Numbered from the stretch's first letter, positions 28,001-35,919 are shown. The stretch: 64,000 nucleotides of DNA from Deltaproteobacteria bacterium (GCA_018401435.1 JAGYJW010000019.1:48577-112576); one strand, 5' to 3'. Notes: generated by a model not told the origin, from the letters alone. Numbers and translations: made by a program.

Positions 28001-28237
28001 CACCGTCAGCCGCGCCCCCGCCACCAGCTGCAGGTCCCGCCCCTCGCGCCGGTGCTCCTTGACCCGGCGCCAGGCCCGCGGCAGGCCATAGACCCCGTCG
28101 CGATCGGTGAGGGCCAAGGCGGACAAGCCGAGGTCGATTGCCCGATCGACCAGCTCTTCGGGGCTGCTGGCCCCCTCGTGGAAGGAGAAGGCCGAGCGGC
28201 AGAGCAGCTCGGCGTGGGGGGGAGCGGTGGGCGCCAT
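25061..28237 (-). CDS. dnaE2: error-prone DNA polymerase III alpha subunit
   Basis: A 1058-residue C-family polymerase. The PHP domain opens HAELLCRSAFSFHEGASSP (the DnaE2 form). The catalytic aspartates are in PPDIDVDFEHERREE, and the C-terminal OB/tau-type part ends in a short region. DnaE2 works with ImuB in SOS mutagenesis, extending past DNA damage at low fidelity. ATG 28235-28237 is chosen because the family N-terminus begins MAPTAPPHAEL; a longer frame upstream has no family match. A LexA-type operator (CTGAAC-GCCT-GTTCGG) lies 13-29 bases upstream of the start. imuB, normally next to it, is 6 kb away on the same strand. Confidence 0.95.
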   Translation of the reverse strand: MAPTAPPHAELLCRSAFSFHEGASSPEELVDRAIDLGLSALALTDRDGVYGLPRAWRRVKEHRREGRDLQLVAGARLTVEGGPGLVLLARCPEGWSNLCQIITQARCDGELDPDHDGASPHGRPRLRKGRARVALDDVLVRSGGLDAIAVGDWSPGRLCAARQALGDGLSLAISRRLDSRDEERVAALSALSRAAAVPLLATADGVMHVRARKRLADVLTCIRLGCTVDDAGRRLDANAERFLRGSDEMAALFHDLPEALVRARQVAARCAFTLDDLRYRYPREVVPEGWTAIGWLRELTARGLAWRYPAGPPPRIRAMADHELDLIEKLDFPAYFLTVYDAVRYARSVDILCQGRGSAANSVVCFALGVTAVDPTSTQLLFERFISEERGEPPDIDVDFEHERREEVIQYIFQRYGRHRAAMVCNIITYRRRSALRDTGKALGLSQDQVDRLAKEFSWWDKGKEVAEARLREAGLDPTDPRVLLTAELAGELTGMPRHLGVHSGGFAISDQPMVGLCPIEPATMLDRTVLQWDKDDIDVVGFVKVDVLALGMLTAIRRCFDLVAGWTGQELGLADVPADDVPVYDMLCKADSVGVFQIESRAQMSMLPRLKPRNWYDLVVEVSLVRPGPIQGGMVHPYLAARRNPEAVQYAHPALEPILERTFGVPIFQEQVMAMAVAVGGFTPGQADALRRAMGAWRKRGGLEPLVERLMDGMMRNGITGDYAARIAKQIEGFGEYGFPESHAASFAHLVYVSSWLKCHWPGAFTCALLNSQPMGFYSPRSLVADARRHGVRVLPVQVQKSDWDSRLEPTGGRVTVLGHDLPEMALRLGFRLIKGLPEAAGRAIVTAREQGGEFQGIGDLARRAGLRRDLLARLARADALAPFGLDRRKALWAVEGLYDMPLFAGLMRDEGPPPLRAPSPEDELAEDFGSVGLSLLRDPAGLVREELGAMGYETAADILQQPDGAVVKAAGIVSNRQRPGTASGIVFMTLEDETGMLNLVIKPKLLDAQRKLILGSNLLRVTARVQREGDSISLLALRFRPFDIAAQVGVTSRDFR

Positions 28238-28250
28238 GGGCGCAGCATAC

Positions 28251-28266
28251 CTGAACGCCTGTTCGG
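28251..28266 (-). promoter_or_regulatory. SOS/LexA operator of dnaE2
   Basis: CTGAAC-GCCT-GTTCGG is an inverted repeat with one mismatch, 13 bases from the dnaE2 ATG. It has the CTGAAC-N4-GTTCAG shape of the LexA motif reported for Myxococcus xanthus and matches the perfect copy at imuB. LexA bound here would cover the promoter and be removed after DNA damage. Confidence 0.75.
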
Positions 28267-28373
28267 TGTCCAAGGTCCAACTTCGCCGGCAGGCTGCCCA
28301 GCCTGCTGCCCGCCATGATAGCCTTGAAGGGATAGGTCCGGGTTGCTTGGACCTGGGAGGTGGCCCCTTGCAG

Positions 28374-29267
<894 letters not shown>

Positions 29268-29418
29268 ATCGACGGTGGGACCCTTGGGCCCGTATTGCGC
29301 AGTCCGCGGCGACGGCACGGGACCTCCACCCGCTATCGCCCACCAACCACCCACCGCAGCCCTACCCCGCCCCCTTTCGGCAACCGCGATCGCGGGGATA
29401 CCTCAGGAGTGCAGCAGG

Positions 29419-29749
29419 TCACCGGGCACCCGGGCAGCCTTCGATCTCCTCGACATAGCCCGTGTAGTTGTTGACGCACTCGCAGGGCACGTCGTTGCGG
29501 ACCCACCGCGCCCCGGAGCCGCAGTCCGCGCTGTCCAGGCGGCAGCGCCACACCGTGCCGTCGGGGTCACAGAAGCGCCGGTCGGTTGTGGTCTGGGGCA
29601 GTCCAGTAATCGCAGCCCTCGTCAGCGTCTCCGGTGGGGTCGGCGTTGCCGGTTGGTCCGTCGGCCTTGCCGCCGCAGGCGGCGAGGGCCAGCAGGGCGG
29701 CGAGGGTTGGGGCCAACCCGGAGCGGGAGATCGAAACGATTCGAGTCAT
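29419..29749 (-). pseudogene. frameshifted copy of the cysteine-rich lipoprotein gene at 30511-30849
   Basis: The start (MTRIVSISRSGLAPTLAALL, lipobox LALAAC) and the 3' end are nearly identical to the intact gene at 30511-30849. A run of 167 bases (29418-29584 against 30510-30676) is identical, and 145 bases at the 5' end (29612-29756 against 30712-30856) differ at one position. Between them this copy has 27 bases where the intact one has 35, a net loss of 8 that shifts the frame. The open frame changes to GCDYWTAPDHNRPALL and stops. The ATG overlaps the upstream gene's stop. This is not a homopolymer change, so it is probably a real lesion. Confidence 0.8.
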
Positions 29750-30111
29750 TCAGCACCTTGGGGCAAGCAGCCCTCCTCTCCAGGCAACAATAGGAAGCCG
29801 TGTTCATCGACACAACTACAAGGATAGCCCGTAAGCACCCAGACCGGAGGGTCACCATCCCCGACATCCCGGCAATATTCTTCTTCCACTTGGCAGATAT
29901 ACACCACGTCTTGCGAACATATTGCCCGACCAGAGTAGCCGCACGGACACCACTGACCATCCAAACTGCACTCCGCCGACGCCGTATCAGCGTCGGCAAC
30001 CTTAGACACCGCCTGCATCAAATGGTGTGAAATGGAGCCAACGCTTGCCCCATCCCGCTGCGCGCACGCGCTCCCCAGAAAGCAAGTCAACAACGACACC
30101 GAAGATGTCAT
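29746..30111 (-). CDS. cysteine-rich lipoprotein, second block, middle gene
   Basis: A 121-residue protein with a lipoprotein-like signal (SLLTCFLGSACAQ) and a mature cysteine-rich domain: CSLDGQWCPCGYSGRAIC, then IC, YC, a YPCSC pair and a final GC. It corresponds to the gene at 30846-31208 in the first block (same position, stop/start overlap and Cys spacing), but the two have drifted far apart. Its second cysteine position is occupied by Gly. The ATG overlaps the stop of the upstream gene, and its stop overlaps the pseudogene ATG. Local GC is low (66 of 120 bases in 29821-29940). The function is unknown; disulfide-stabilised surface display is likely. Confidence 0.7.
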   Translation of the reverse strand: MTSSVSLLTCFLGSACAQRDGASVGSISHHLMQAVSKVADADTASAECSLDGQWCPCGYSGRAICSQDVVYICQVEEEYCRDVGDGDPPVWVLTGYPCSCVDEHGFLLLPGEEGCLPQGAE

Positions 30112-30461
30112 GGCGCAGGCCTCCGGAGACCTTCGTCGTCGGAATGACAGGTCCAGTGCCCCAGATCACCGATGCACCCACAATCACTGAACTCAGGGTA
30201 GAAGTTGAGCCACACATTCCCGCCAGAGCCGGTGCTACCACATGCGCTGCGCCACTCGGAACAAAGCCACACCACGCCGTCCGAACAAACAAAGCGACCG
30301 TCGTATCCGACCGGGCATGGCTGGCACTGCAAATCACAGGACGCGATCCGCATGTCAACTGCGGCCACGGTGGCCGTATCCTGGGGCACAGACTGCGTGC
30401 CGCCACACGACAACAGCAATGCTGCAACCGACAACACGGAGCGCGTGCCCTGAATAGACAT
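30108..30461 (-). CDS. cysteine-rich lipoprotein, second block, first gene
   Basis: From ATG 30459-30461 the product is 117 residues with signal and lipobox VAALLLSCGG. The mature domain reads CDLQCQPCPVGYDGRFVC, then DGVVWLC, SAC, a DCGC pair and WTC. It is clearly related to the gene at 31205-31552: shared CQPCP, GY, FVCSDGV, the Trp-rich centre and CxC. The start codon overlaps a stop (TGATG) that belongs to a remnant of the zincin gene's 3' end (30461-30508), exactly as the first-block gene overlaps the intact zincin stop. An ATG at 30476 in frame would add five residues and lies inside that remnant. Confidence 0.7.
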   Translation of the reverse strand: MSIQGTRSVLSVAALLLSCGGTQSVPQDTATVAAVDMRIASCDLQCQPCPVGYDGRFVCSDGVVWLCSEWRSACGSTGSGGNVWLNFYPEFSDCGCIGDLGHWTCHSDDEGLRRPAP

Positions 30462-30508
30462 CAGAACGGAGCCCATGAACTATCACAGATGCTGTCGAAC
30501 TCGGAATC
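30461..30508 (-). pseudogene. remnant of the zincin 3' end
   Basis: These bases, read leftward, encode SEFDSICDSSWAPF and a stop. They match the last residues of the zincin at 31552 (TQFDSICSSSWAPF and stop), with about 36 of 42 bases shared. The remnant sits between the stop of one lipoprotein block and the start of the next. It marks the left edge of the duplicated segment: the copy carried the last bases of the zincin plus three lipoprotein genes. Confidence 0.75.
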
Positions 30509-30510
30509 TG

Positions 30511-30849
30511 TCACCGGGCACCCGGGCAGCCTTCGATCTCCTCGACATAGCCCGTGTAGTTGTTGACGCACTCGCAGGGCACGTCGTTGCGGACCCACCG
30601 CGCCCCGGAGCCGCAGTCCGCGCTGTCCAGGCGGCAGCGCCACACCGTGCCGTCGGGGTCACAGAAGCGCCGGTCGAGCCAGGGTTCGGGGCAGTCCAGG
30701 CACTCCAGGGTGCAGCCCTCGTCGGCGTCTCCGGTGGGGTCGGCGTTGCCGGTTGGTCCGTCGGCCTTGCCGCCGCAGGCGGCGAGGGCCAGCAGGGCGG
30801 CGAGGGTTGGGGCCAACCCGGAGCGGGAGATCGAAACGATTCGAGTCAT
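30511..30849 (-). CDS. cysteine-rich lipoprotein, first block, third gene
   Basis: A 112-residue lipoprotein (LAALLALAACGGKADG) with a mature domain CTLECLDCPEPWLDRRFC, then WRC, DC, a VPCEC pair and GC. The nine-cysteine layout C-x3-C-x2-C-P is shared with its neighbours. Its base composition is as GC-rich as the host genome, unlike the two genes before it. It is nearly identical to the pseudogene at 29419-29749. The ATG overlaps the upstream stop (ATGA). Confidence 0.75.
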   Translation of the reverse strand: MTRIVSISRSGLAPTLAALLALAACGGKADGPTGNADPTGDADEGCTLECLDCPEPWLDRRFCDPDGTVWRCRLDSADCGSGARWVRNDVPCECVNNYTGYVEEIEGCPGAR

Positions 30850-31208
30850 TCAGCACTCTCCGGAATGCAGCCGTCGCGGAGAATGTCAAGACGCCCTCGA
30901 TCGTCGATGCACTCGCAACGCCAACCAATTCCCACCCACGCATTGGCGGGATAGGCAACCGCATCCGAACACTCCGTCTCAACGTCCCAACAACCAAATG
31001 CAACGTCGTCAGCGCACATATACCTTCCGTAGTACCCATCCGGGCAAGGCATACACTGCATTGTGCAGTCATCCCCCGCAGTGGCAACCGCTTTCGCCTT
31101 GATCGATGACCGCTCCAACAGAGCATCGGTAGGGGCACCGTCCTGCGCACCGTGTTGCATGCAGGCGCTCCAAAAGACGCAGATCCACATCGGTGTTGTT
31201 CGGGTCAT
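30846..31208 (-). CDS. cysteine-rich lipoprotein, first block, second gene
   Basis: A 120-residue protein. The signal is short and unusual (TTPMWICVFWSACMQHG), with a weak lipobox. The mature part is CTMQCMPCPDGYYGRYMC, then FGC, EC, a WRCECIDDRG pair and GC, following the shared pattern. Start and stop both overlap neighbours by four bases (ATGA), so translation should be coupled along the array. Its second-block counterpart is 29746-30111. The function is unknown; the spacing of cysteines suggests a compact disulfide-linked domain on the outer or inner membrane. Confidence 0.7.
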   Translation of the reverse strand: MTRTTPMWICVFWSACMQHGAQDGAPTDALLERSSIKAKAVATAGDDCTMQCMPCPDGYYGRYMCADDVAFGCWDVETECSDAVAYPANAWVGIGWRCECIDDRGRLDILRDGCIPESAE

Positions 31209-31552
31209 TGCGCAGGCCTCCGACGTTCAGCCTCGATCTCACAGGTCCATTGCCCCTCGTCACCGATGCACGCACAATCATAGAGGACCAGCGGATCCGT
31301 AAACCACACCGGCCCACCAGCTCCGGTGGTCCCACAGGCACTCAACCACCGTGCGCATCCCCACGGCACTCCATCCGAACAGACGAAATGATCCACATAC
31401 CCTGGAGGGCAGGGCTGGCACACCAGGTCACAAGATGCGATCTGCTTCTCTGAAATCGCAGGGTCCGTGTCCACTGGGGGAGGCTGCACGATGTCGCACG
31501 CCGACAACAGCACCGCAATCAACTGGGCGAGGCGGGCAAGGTTCGCCGTCAT
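31205..31552 (-). CDS. cysteine-rich lipoprotein, first block, first gene
   Basis: From ATG 31550-31552 the product is 115 residues with lipobox IAVLLSAC. The mature domain is CDLVCQPCPPGYVDHFVC, then PWGC, SAC, a DCAC pair and WTC. The start codon shares one base with the zincin stop (TGATG), a classic re-initiation arrangement, so the zincin and lipoproteins should be made together. Its close relative is 30108-30461. An in-frame ATG at 31567 is inside the zincin and less likely. Confidence 0.72.
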   Translation of the reverse strand: MTANLARLAQLIAVLLSACDIVQPPPVDTDPAISEKQIASCDLVCQPCPPGYVDHFVCSDGVPWGCARWLSACGTTGAGGPVWFTDPLVLYDCACIGDEGQWTCEIEAERRRPAQ

Positions 31553-33654
31553 CAGAACGGCGCCCACGAGCTGCTACAGATGCTGTCGAACTGAGTCGTG
31601 GTCAGCAACCGATCCGGATCGAAGGAAACCAGATAGTCACCGAACCCATGCAACGGCCCCCAGTTTATCATGCATCCAGAAGAACAGAACCAGGACCTGG
31701 ACCCTGCGGTGCCGCCCTGTTCGATTCTGCAATTCGTCACGATGTCAACCCCCGGTTCGGTGCTGCACCAATGCGCCACTGGTCCGGCAGCCTGTGTCGA
31801 GCCCGAATAGTCACGTCCGGTGCTCTGGTATTGCCCGTCAGGCAACCCCAACAGCGCGCGTACCCGGCACCACCACAAGCCCTTCGCGATGTCCATGCAG
31901 CAATTGTAATCGCAATGGCCACGATAATCGCGATACCTTTCCAGGCCCAAAGATCCCTGCGAGCCACTCAACCACGCATGCCCGATCTCGTGAATCCAGG
32001 TGCCCGCATTGGTTGCAATCACACCCAGCGCATAGCGTGCGACCTGCGAGCCAACCTCGTCCATCTCTTCGGCCTTGTCCGCATCGTCGACGCCCCCTCG
32101 CGCCCGCAGCCAATCCGAATAATCGGCAAGCATCCGCGCCCAGTGCATCAGGTAGTCGCAGGTGACGCCCTGAAAGGCCAGCTCGCTGGCATGCATCTCC
32201 ACCGCCCACCACCGATGGCGCGCCCTGAAACTGATTGTCCCGAGGGAAGGCGCGGTACATCCATCAAAGTCCACATCGGCGTTGAAGCAATGGTGCTGCT
32301 GGTTCCACCAGGAAGACCAACCATCCCAGGGGAGGCCGTAGCTCCAACCGTCGTCGCCAGGATACGGAAACCCGCGTGTGCAGTCAGTAGAGTCCGGGTC
32401 CTCGAGTCTGTAGGCGCAGGTATCCGAGAGCGGCCCAGGCATCCGCAAGTCCGTGCTGCGGTACTCGATGGTCAGGTGGCAGCGCTCATCCCCAGCCCTT
32501 CGAAGGGGCCTGCCCCCGCGCAAGAGGCGACGCACAAAGCCTTCCATTCCGATACACTCGTCGGCCCCGGGAAAGATGAACGCGTCGCTGGCCTCCCCGA
32601 AGAGGGTGCCGGTCTCGTAGTCGAGAAAGCTGGTGTGCTGGTACAGCAGGTTCGCGGTCCACCGATGAACCTCGTAGGGCGCCCCCTTTCCGAATGGCCA
32701 GAACAGGTAGCGCTGGAGAAAATCCCACCCCCCACGCGGCAGGTTGTAGCACCCGAGCAAGGCCTCTGCATCGACAGAGGAGCCGGATTCCGCCAGGGAC
32801 GGCCAATAGCGGGCGATGGTCGCCTCGACCGATGAGACCAGGCCCAAGCCCGCGGTCGCCGTCCCATGTCCCGGCTCGAAGCTGAGCCGACGCAGGAGCT
32901 GGTACCACGGCGTCCACTCCAGGATGAAGTCAAGGAAGTCGCTGTCCCAGCAGAATCCAACGCGGCGATAGCGCCAGGTGAGGGTCGTGCAGATGGCCGC
33001 AGCGCCGCCCCAAACGGGCCCGCCACTACCCGGGCCCACGGCCCCCCCGACCGACGGCGGATCGTCGGGAAGGTCGATTGACGGGGGTGCGCCAGGCCGC
33101 GCGCGCTCTCGGCGATGGCGCGTCGGCGTGAGGCGTTCGGACCAAAGGCCGGAACGGCCGCCGGCCCCGGGCTCCTTGGCACATTCGCCATCTTCCGCCC
33201 GGGCACCGCTTGCACGCAGGCGCAGCGAGGAGGGAGGGAAAAGCAGCTCCCCGCGCTCGGCGCCGTCGTTGAGCAGCTTCGCCCAGTCCACTCCTGCGAG
33301 GTTGCCATCACGCGGAACGGGGACGCTCAAGCCGGGCATCAACAGCACCCGATTGGACGGCCTGGGGGGTGGAGGCGGGATCGCGTGGCTCGCCCGCAAC
33401 AGCACCGGGCGCTCCGTTGGACCGCCCTCGCCGCAGTCCTGGGTCCCGTCATCTCCGGGACCCGCGAGGGCCTGTCGGTCTTGAAGACGGGCTGGGGCCC
33501 CGCCGTGTTTCGACGGCGCCCCCGGCCGGGCCAGGCGGTCCAGGCCATCGGGAAGTGCCCCGAGCCGCGCGCTCCGCTGCGACGTCGGCGCATGCCCGGG
33601 CCCCGCGATGGGTCCGCAGCCACAACCGGTCGGAGCCTGGCAGCCACAGGCCAT
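31552..33654 (-). CDS. large zincin-like protein (HEIGH) heading the lipoprotein array
   Basis: About 700 residues from the proposed ATG 33654, nine bases after the stop of the upstream gene. ATG 33339 and 33735 are alternatives, because the first 100 residues are low-complexity and not clearly conserved. The core is aromatic-rich (WTPWYQLLRRLSF, RWTANLLYQHTSF). About residue 555 reads WIHEIGHAWL, a zinc-binding HExxH. It is followed about 20 residues later by GHCDYNCCMD, which resembles the third ligand plus Met-turn of archaemetzincins (HC-x4-C-x-M) with a longer loop. Cysteines are frequent toward the C-terminus (WFCSSGCMINW). No standard signal peptide is visible at any candidate start. 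It could process or anchor the lipoproteins encoded just downstream. Family unknown. Confidence 0.6.
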   Translation of the reverse strand: MACGCQAPTGCGCGPIAGPGHAPTSQRSARLGALPDGLDRLARPGAPSKHGGAPARLQDRQALAGPGDDGTQDCGEGGPTERPVLLRASHAIPPPPPRPSNRVLLMPGLSVPVPRDGNLAGVDWAKLLNDGAERGELLFPPSSLRLRASGARAEDGECAKEPGAGGRSGLWSERLTPTRHRRERARPGAPPSIDLPDDPPSVGGAVGPGSGGPVWGGAAAICTTLTWRYRRVGFCWDSDFLDFILEWTPWYQLLRRLSFEPGHGTATAGLGLVSSVEATIARYWPSLAESGSSVDAEALLGCYNLPRGGWDFLQRYLFWPFGKGAPYEVHRWTANLLYQHTSFLDYETGTLFGEASDAFIFPGADECIGMEGFVRRLLRGGRPLRRAGDERCHLTIEYRSTDLRMPGPLSDTCAYRLEDPDSTDCTRGFPYPGDDGWSYGLPWDGWSSWWNQQHHCFNADVDFDGCTAPSLGTISFRARHRWWAVEMHASELAFQGVTCDYLMHWARMLADYSDWLRARGGVDDADKAEEMDEVGSQVARYALGVIATNAGTWIHEIGHAWLSGSQGSLGLERYRDYRGHCDYNCCMDIAKGLWWCRVRALLGLPDGQYQSTGRDYSGSTQAAGPVAHWCSTEPGVDIVTNCRIEQGGTAGSRSWFCSSGCMINWGPLHGFGDYLVSFDPDRLLTTTQFDSICSSSWAPF

Positions 33655-33662
33655 CGGCGCCC

Positions 33663-34103
33663 CTATTGCTTGGCCACGATGTCCACGCCCACCACCGCTG
33701 CGGTGCTCGGCGTCGCGGTTGCCTTGACCCTCCAACGCACGTAGCGGAGGAAGCGCGTGATGTGGAAGAAGGAGTTGCCGACCGTTCCCTCGAGGTCGAC
33801 CTCAACCAAGTTGCCATCGGCGTCTTTGACGTCGATGAAGGCGTTCTCCTCGTTGACCGAGGCATGCTGCAGCGTGAGCTTGAAGGTTCCCGAGGATGCG
33901 CCAGGCGCGAGAAGGAAGACCTGCACGTTGAGCTGGCTGAAGGCGCCCGCGTCGAAGACCAGTTCCCGATCGGGGGTCTTGCTGTCAGAGACGGCCTGGG
34001 TATCGAGCAGTCGACGGAATTCATTGGCCATTGGCCATTGGCCATTGGCCATTGGCCATTGGCCATTGGCCATTGGCCATTGGCCATCTCCTGGGTCGTG
34101 CAT
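33663..34103 (-). CDS. heptapeptide-repeat-headed beta-rich protein, first gene of the island unit
   Basis: ATG 34103 is preceded by GGAG with a six-base spacer. The product has 146 residues. Codons 7-27 come from nine copies of a 7-base repeat and give QWPMANG repeated three times. The rest (FRRLLDTQAVSDSK, LVFDAGAFSQLNVQVFLL, FKLTLQHASVN, AFIDVKDADGNLVEVDLEG, YVRWRVKATATP, VVGVDIVAKQ) is a run of strands like a jelly-roll or carbohydrate-binding sandwich. It lacks a signal peptide. A gain or loss of one repeat would shift the frame, so expression may be phase-variable. The zincin gene follows nine bases after the stop. I do not recognise the family. Confidence 0.6.
   Translation of the reverse strand: MHDPGDGQWPMANGQWPMANGQWPMANEFRRLLDTQAVSDSKTPDRELVFDAGAFSQLNVQVFLLAPGASSGTFKLTLQHASVNEENAFIDVKDADGNLVEVDLEGTVGNSFFHITRFLRYVRWRVKATATPSTAAVVGVDIVAKQ
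34023..34085. repeat. nine tandem copies of the heptamer ATTGGCC
   Basis: Nine perfect copies (63 bases) end two bases before the sequence resumes as unique. On the minus strand each unit contains ATG, so start codons occur in all three frames along the tract. The unit length (7) is not a multiple of 3, so slippage changes the reading frame; the present copy number leaves the downstream gene in frame with ATG 34103. Confidence 0.97.
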
Positions 34104-34336
34104 TTGGAGCTCCGGCCGAACCGGAGTCTCTCTTACCACGAAGGCCGCATAGCAGGCAGAAGAAAAACGACCGTTGTGCACATTTCAGGCGCCACTTCGA
34201 CGTGGCCCGGCCCTCCGTCGGAAGCTTCGGGCTGAGCGGGTAGTTCCGCCCTCGCTGGGTCGACGCCCACCCGCACCCCGACGCTGCCCCCATTCTGCGA
34301 CCGAGATCGAGGGATTCGCCCAGTGTCGAAAGCTCC

Positions 34337-35911
34337 TCAGTCCCACCATCCGTGCAGCAGCCACAGGCCGTCTTCGCGGCAGATCCAGGCCTGGCGCCCG
34401 TCCGCGAGGTCCAGCCGCCAGTATTCCCGCAGCAAGGGCTGGGACCACCACTCCGAGGCCAGGCGCTCGGGGCCCTGGGCGGCGAGCACATCCAGCCAGC
34501 GGCCGTCGATCTGGACGCGTTGGGGCACGCCGCCTTCGCTGCGCATCACCACGGCCTGGGCCTGGGCCAGCAGCAGCGCGGGCCGGCGCGGCGGCAGGGG
34601 CGGCGCGAAGCCCTCCCACTCGTGCACCGGGTCATCCCAGGGGCCGGCCTCCAAGGATGTGGAGGCCGGGGCCTCCCGCTCCCGCAGGCCCGGCGCGTCC
34701 AGGCTGAGCTGGCGGGACCGCGGGGCGCGATTGCCCCCCCCTGTCGAGAGGGGGGATGCCGCCCACTCGGCCTCGGGGCGGTGCCGGCTCACCAGGGTGG
34801 GGGTGAAGACCGCATCCGCGCCCAAGGCATCCAGCAGCCGGGCCCCGACATCGGCCAGGGCCTCGGTGGCCCGACCGCGATGCAGCAGATCGCCCTGCAA
34901 GCCGTCAAAGGGGGTGGTCTCGGAGAGCTCGACCCGGACCCGCTCGACCGGGGCGGCCAACACATAGCGCTCCAGGCGCAGGCGCAGCAGGTCGAGCATG
35001 CGCCGGGGGGCCCGCGTCGGGCTGCCCAGGCGCAGGCTGAGGTGCTGTTCGCCCCCGCCCTCCAGGCCAAAGCGCAGGCTCAGCCGAACGGCCGCCTGGC
35101 CCGCCGCGGTCAGGTGCACGGCCGCGTCCCGCAGCAGGGCGTTGATGACGAAGAGCAGCGCCTCCAGCTCACTCACGGGGTCGGACAGATCCTGGCTGAG
35201 GGTGAGCGGCCCGGCGTCGGACCACAAGGCGAGCACCGGCGTGCGCCCCGCGCCCCGGGCCACCCCGTGGGCCGCCACACCCAGCGGACCCAGGCGCCCC
35301 ACCACCGATGCCGGATCCAGGGCGGCGAAGTCCCCGATATTGCGCAGGCCGAGGCTGATGAGCAGGCGGTGTTCGGCGGCGGGAAGCTCCAAGGCGCCCA
35401 GGGGCAGCGGGGCCATGGCCGCCGCTCCCTCCCCCACCGGCACCACCCGGTGGCTGCGGCCCCAGGCGGCCACCGACAAGGCCGTGCGCGGATCATCGGC
35501 GATGACCACCCGCGCGACATGGCCCAGCTGGGCCAGCCGGATGCGCACCCGCTCGACCAGGGCGCGTTCGGCGCCCACCGCGTCGGTGCAGCGGCTGACC
35601 TCGGCCACCAGGGCGCTGGGGGGCAAGGCGGCCACATTGGGGGAGACCCGCAAGAGCTGCCCGACCAGCTCGGTCAGGTCCCGGTCCTCTCCGTCGGCGT
35701 CCAGGCGCTCGGCCAGCAAGCCGGGCATCAGGGCCCGGGCCTCGGCCAGGGACATGCCCGCGGCCACCCCCGCCTCGCGGGCGGGCGGCGTGGCCACCTG
35801 CACCCGCAGGGCGCTCTTCTCTTCGGCCACCAGGGCCACGGCGTCGGTGGCGGACCAACCGCAGCGCTCCAGGCGGAAGAGGGGCAGCCAGGCGACGAGG
35901 TATCTGAACAT
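34337..35911 (-). CDS. imuB: ImuB-like Y-family polymerase homologue
   Basis: A 524-residue protein with the ImuB start MFRYLVAWLPLFRLERCGW, then AREAGVAAGMSLAEARALMPG and LPPSALVAEVSRCTDA. LLISLGLRNIGDFAALDP is the helix-hairpin-helix part. ImuB lacks polymerase acidic residues and serves as a hub that links DnaE2 to the beta clamp. The long C-terminal half (LSLRFGLEGG, FTPTLVSRHRPEA, WRLDLADGRQAWICREDGLW) is the typical ImuB little-finger plus tail. A perfect LexA box overlaps the start codon. imuA is not in the window. Confidence 0.92.
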   Translation of the reverse strand: MFRYLVAWLPLFRLERCGWSATDAVALVAEEKSALRVQVATPPAREAGVAAGMSLAEARALMPGLLAERLDADGEDRDLTELVGQLLRVSPNVAALPPSALVAEVSRCTDAVGAERALVERVRIRLAQLGHVARVVIADDPRTALSVAAWGRSHRVVPVGEGAAAMAPLPLGALELPAAEHRLLISLGLRNIGDFAALDPASVVGRLGPLGVAAHGVARGAGRTPVLALWSDAGPLTLSQDLSDPVSELEALLFVINALLRDAAVHLTAAGQAAVRLSLRFGLEGGGEQHLSLRLGSPTRAPRRMLDLLRLRLERYVLAAPVERVRVELSETTPFDGLQGDLLHRGRATEALADVGARLLDALGADAVFTPTLVSRHRPEAEWAASPLSTGGGNRAPRSRQLSLDAPGLREREAPASTSLEAGPWDDPVHEWEGFAPPLPPRRPALLLAQAQAVVMRSEGGVPQRVQIDGRWLDVLAAQGPERLASEWWSQPLLREYWRLDLADGRQAWICREDGLWLLHGWWD

Positions 35912-35919
35912 CAGTTCAG
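35904..35919 (-). promoter_or_regulatory. SOS/LexA operator of imuB
   Basis: CTGAAC-ATCA-GTTCAG is a perfect inverted repeat that overlaps the imuB start codon (35909-35911). It has the same half-sites as the box at dnaE2. Repressor bound here would block initiation directly, giving tight SOS control. Confidence 0.8.

Noticed and set aside
25667..28318. 883-residue open frame on the plus strand
   Set aside because: Antisense to dnaE2 with typical shadow composition.
34023..34085. CRISPR-like repeats
   Set aside because: The units are 7 bases without spacers, and no cas gene is present. It is a simple tandem repeat.
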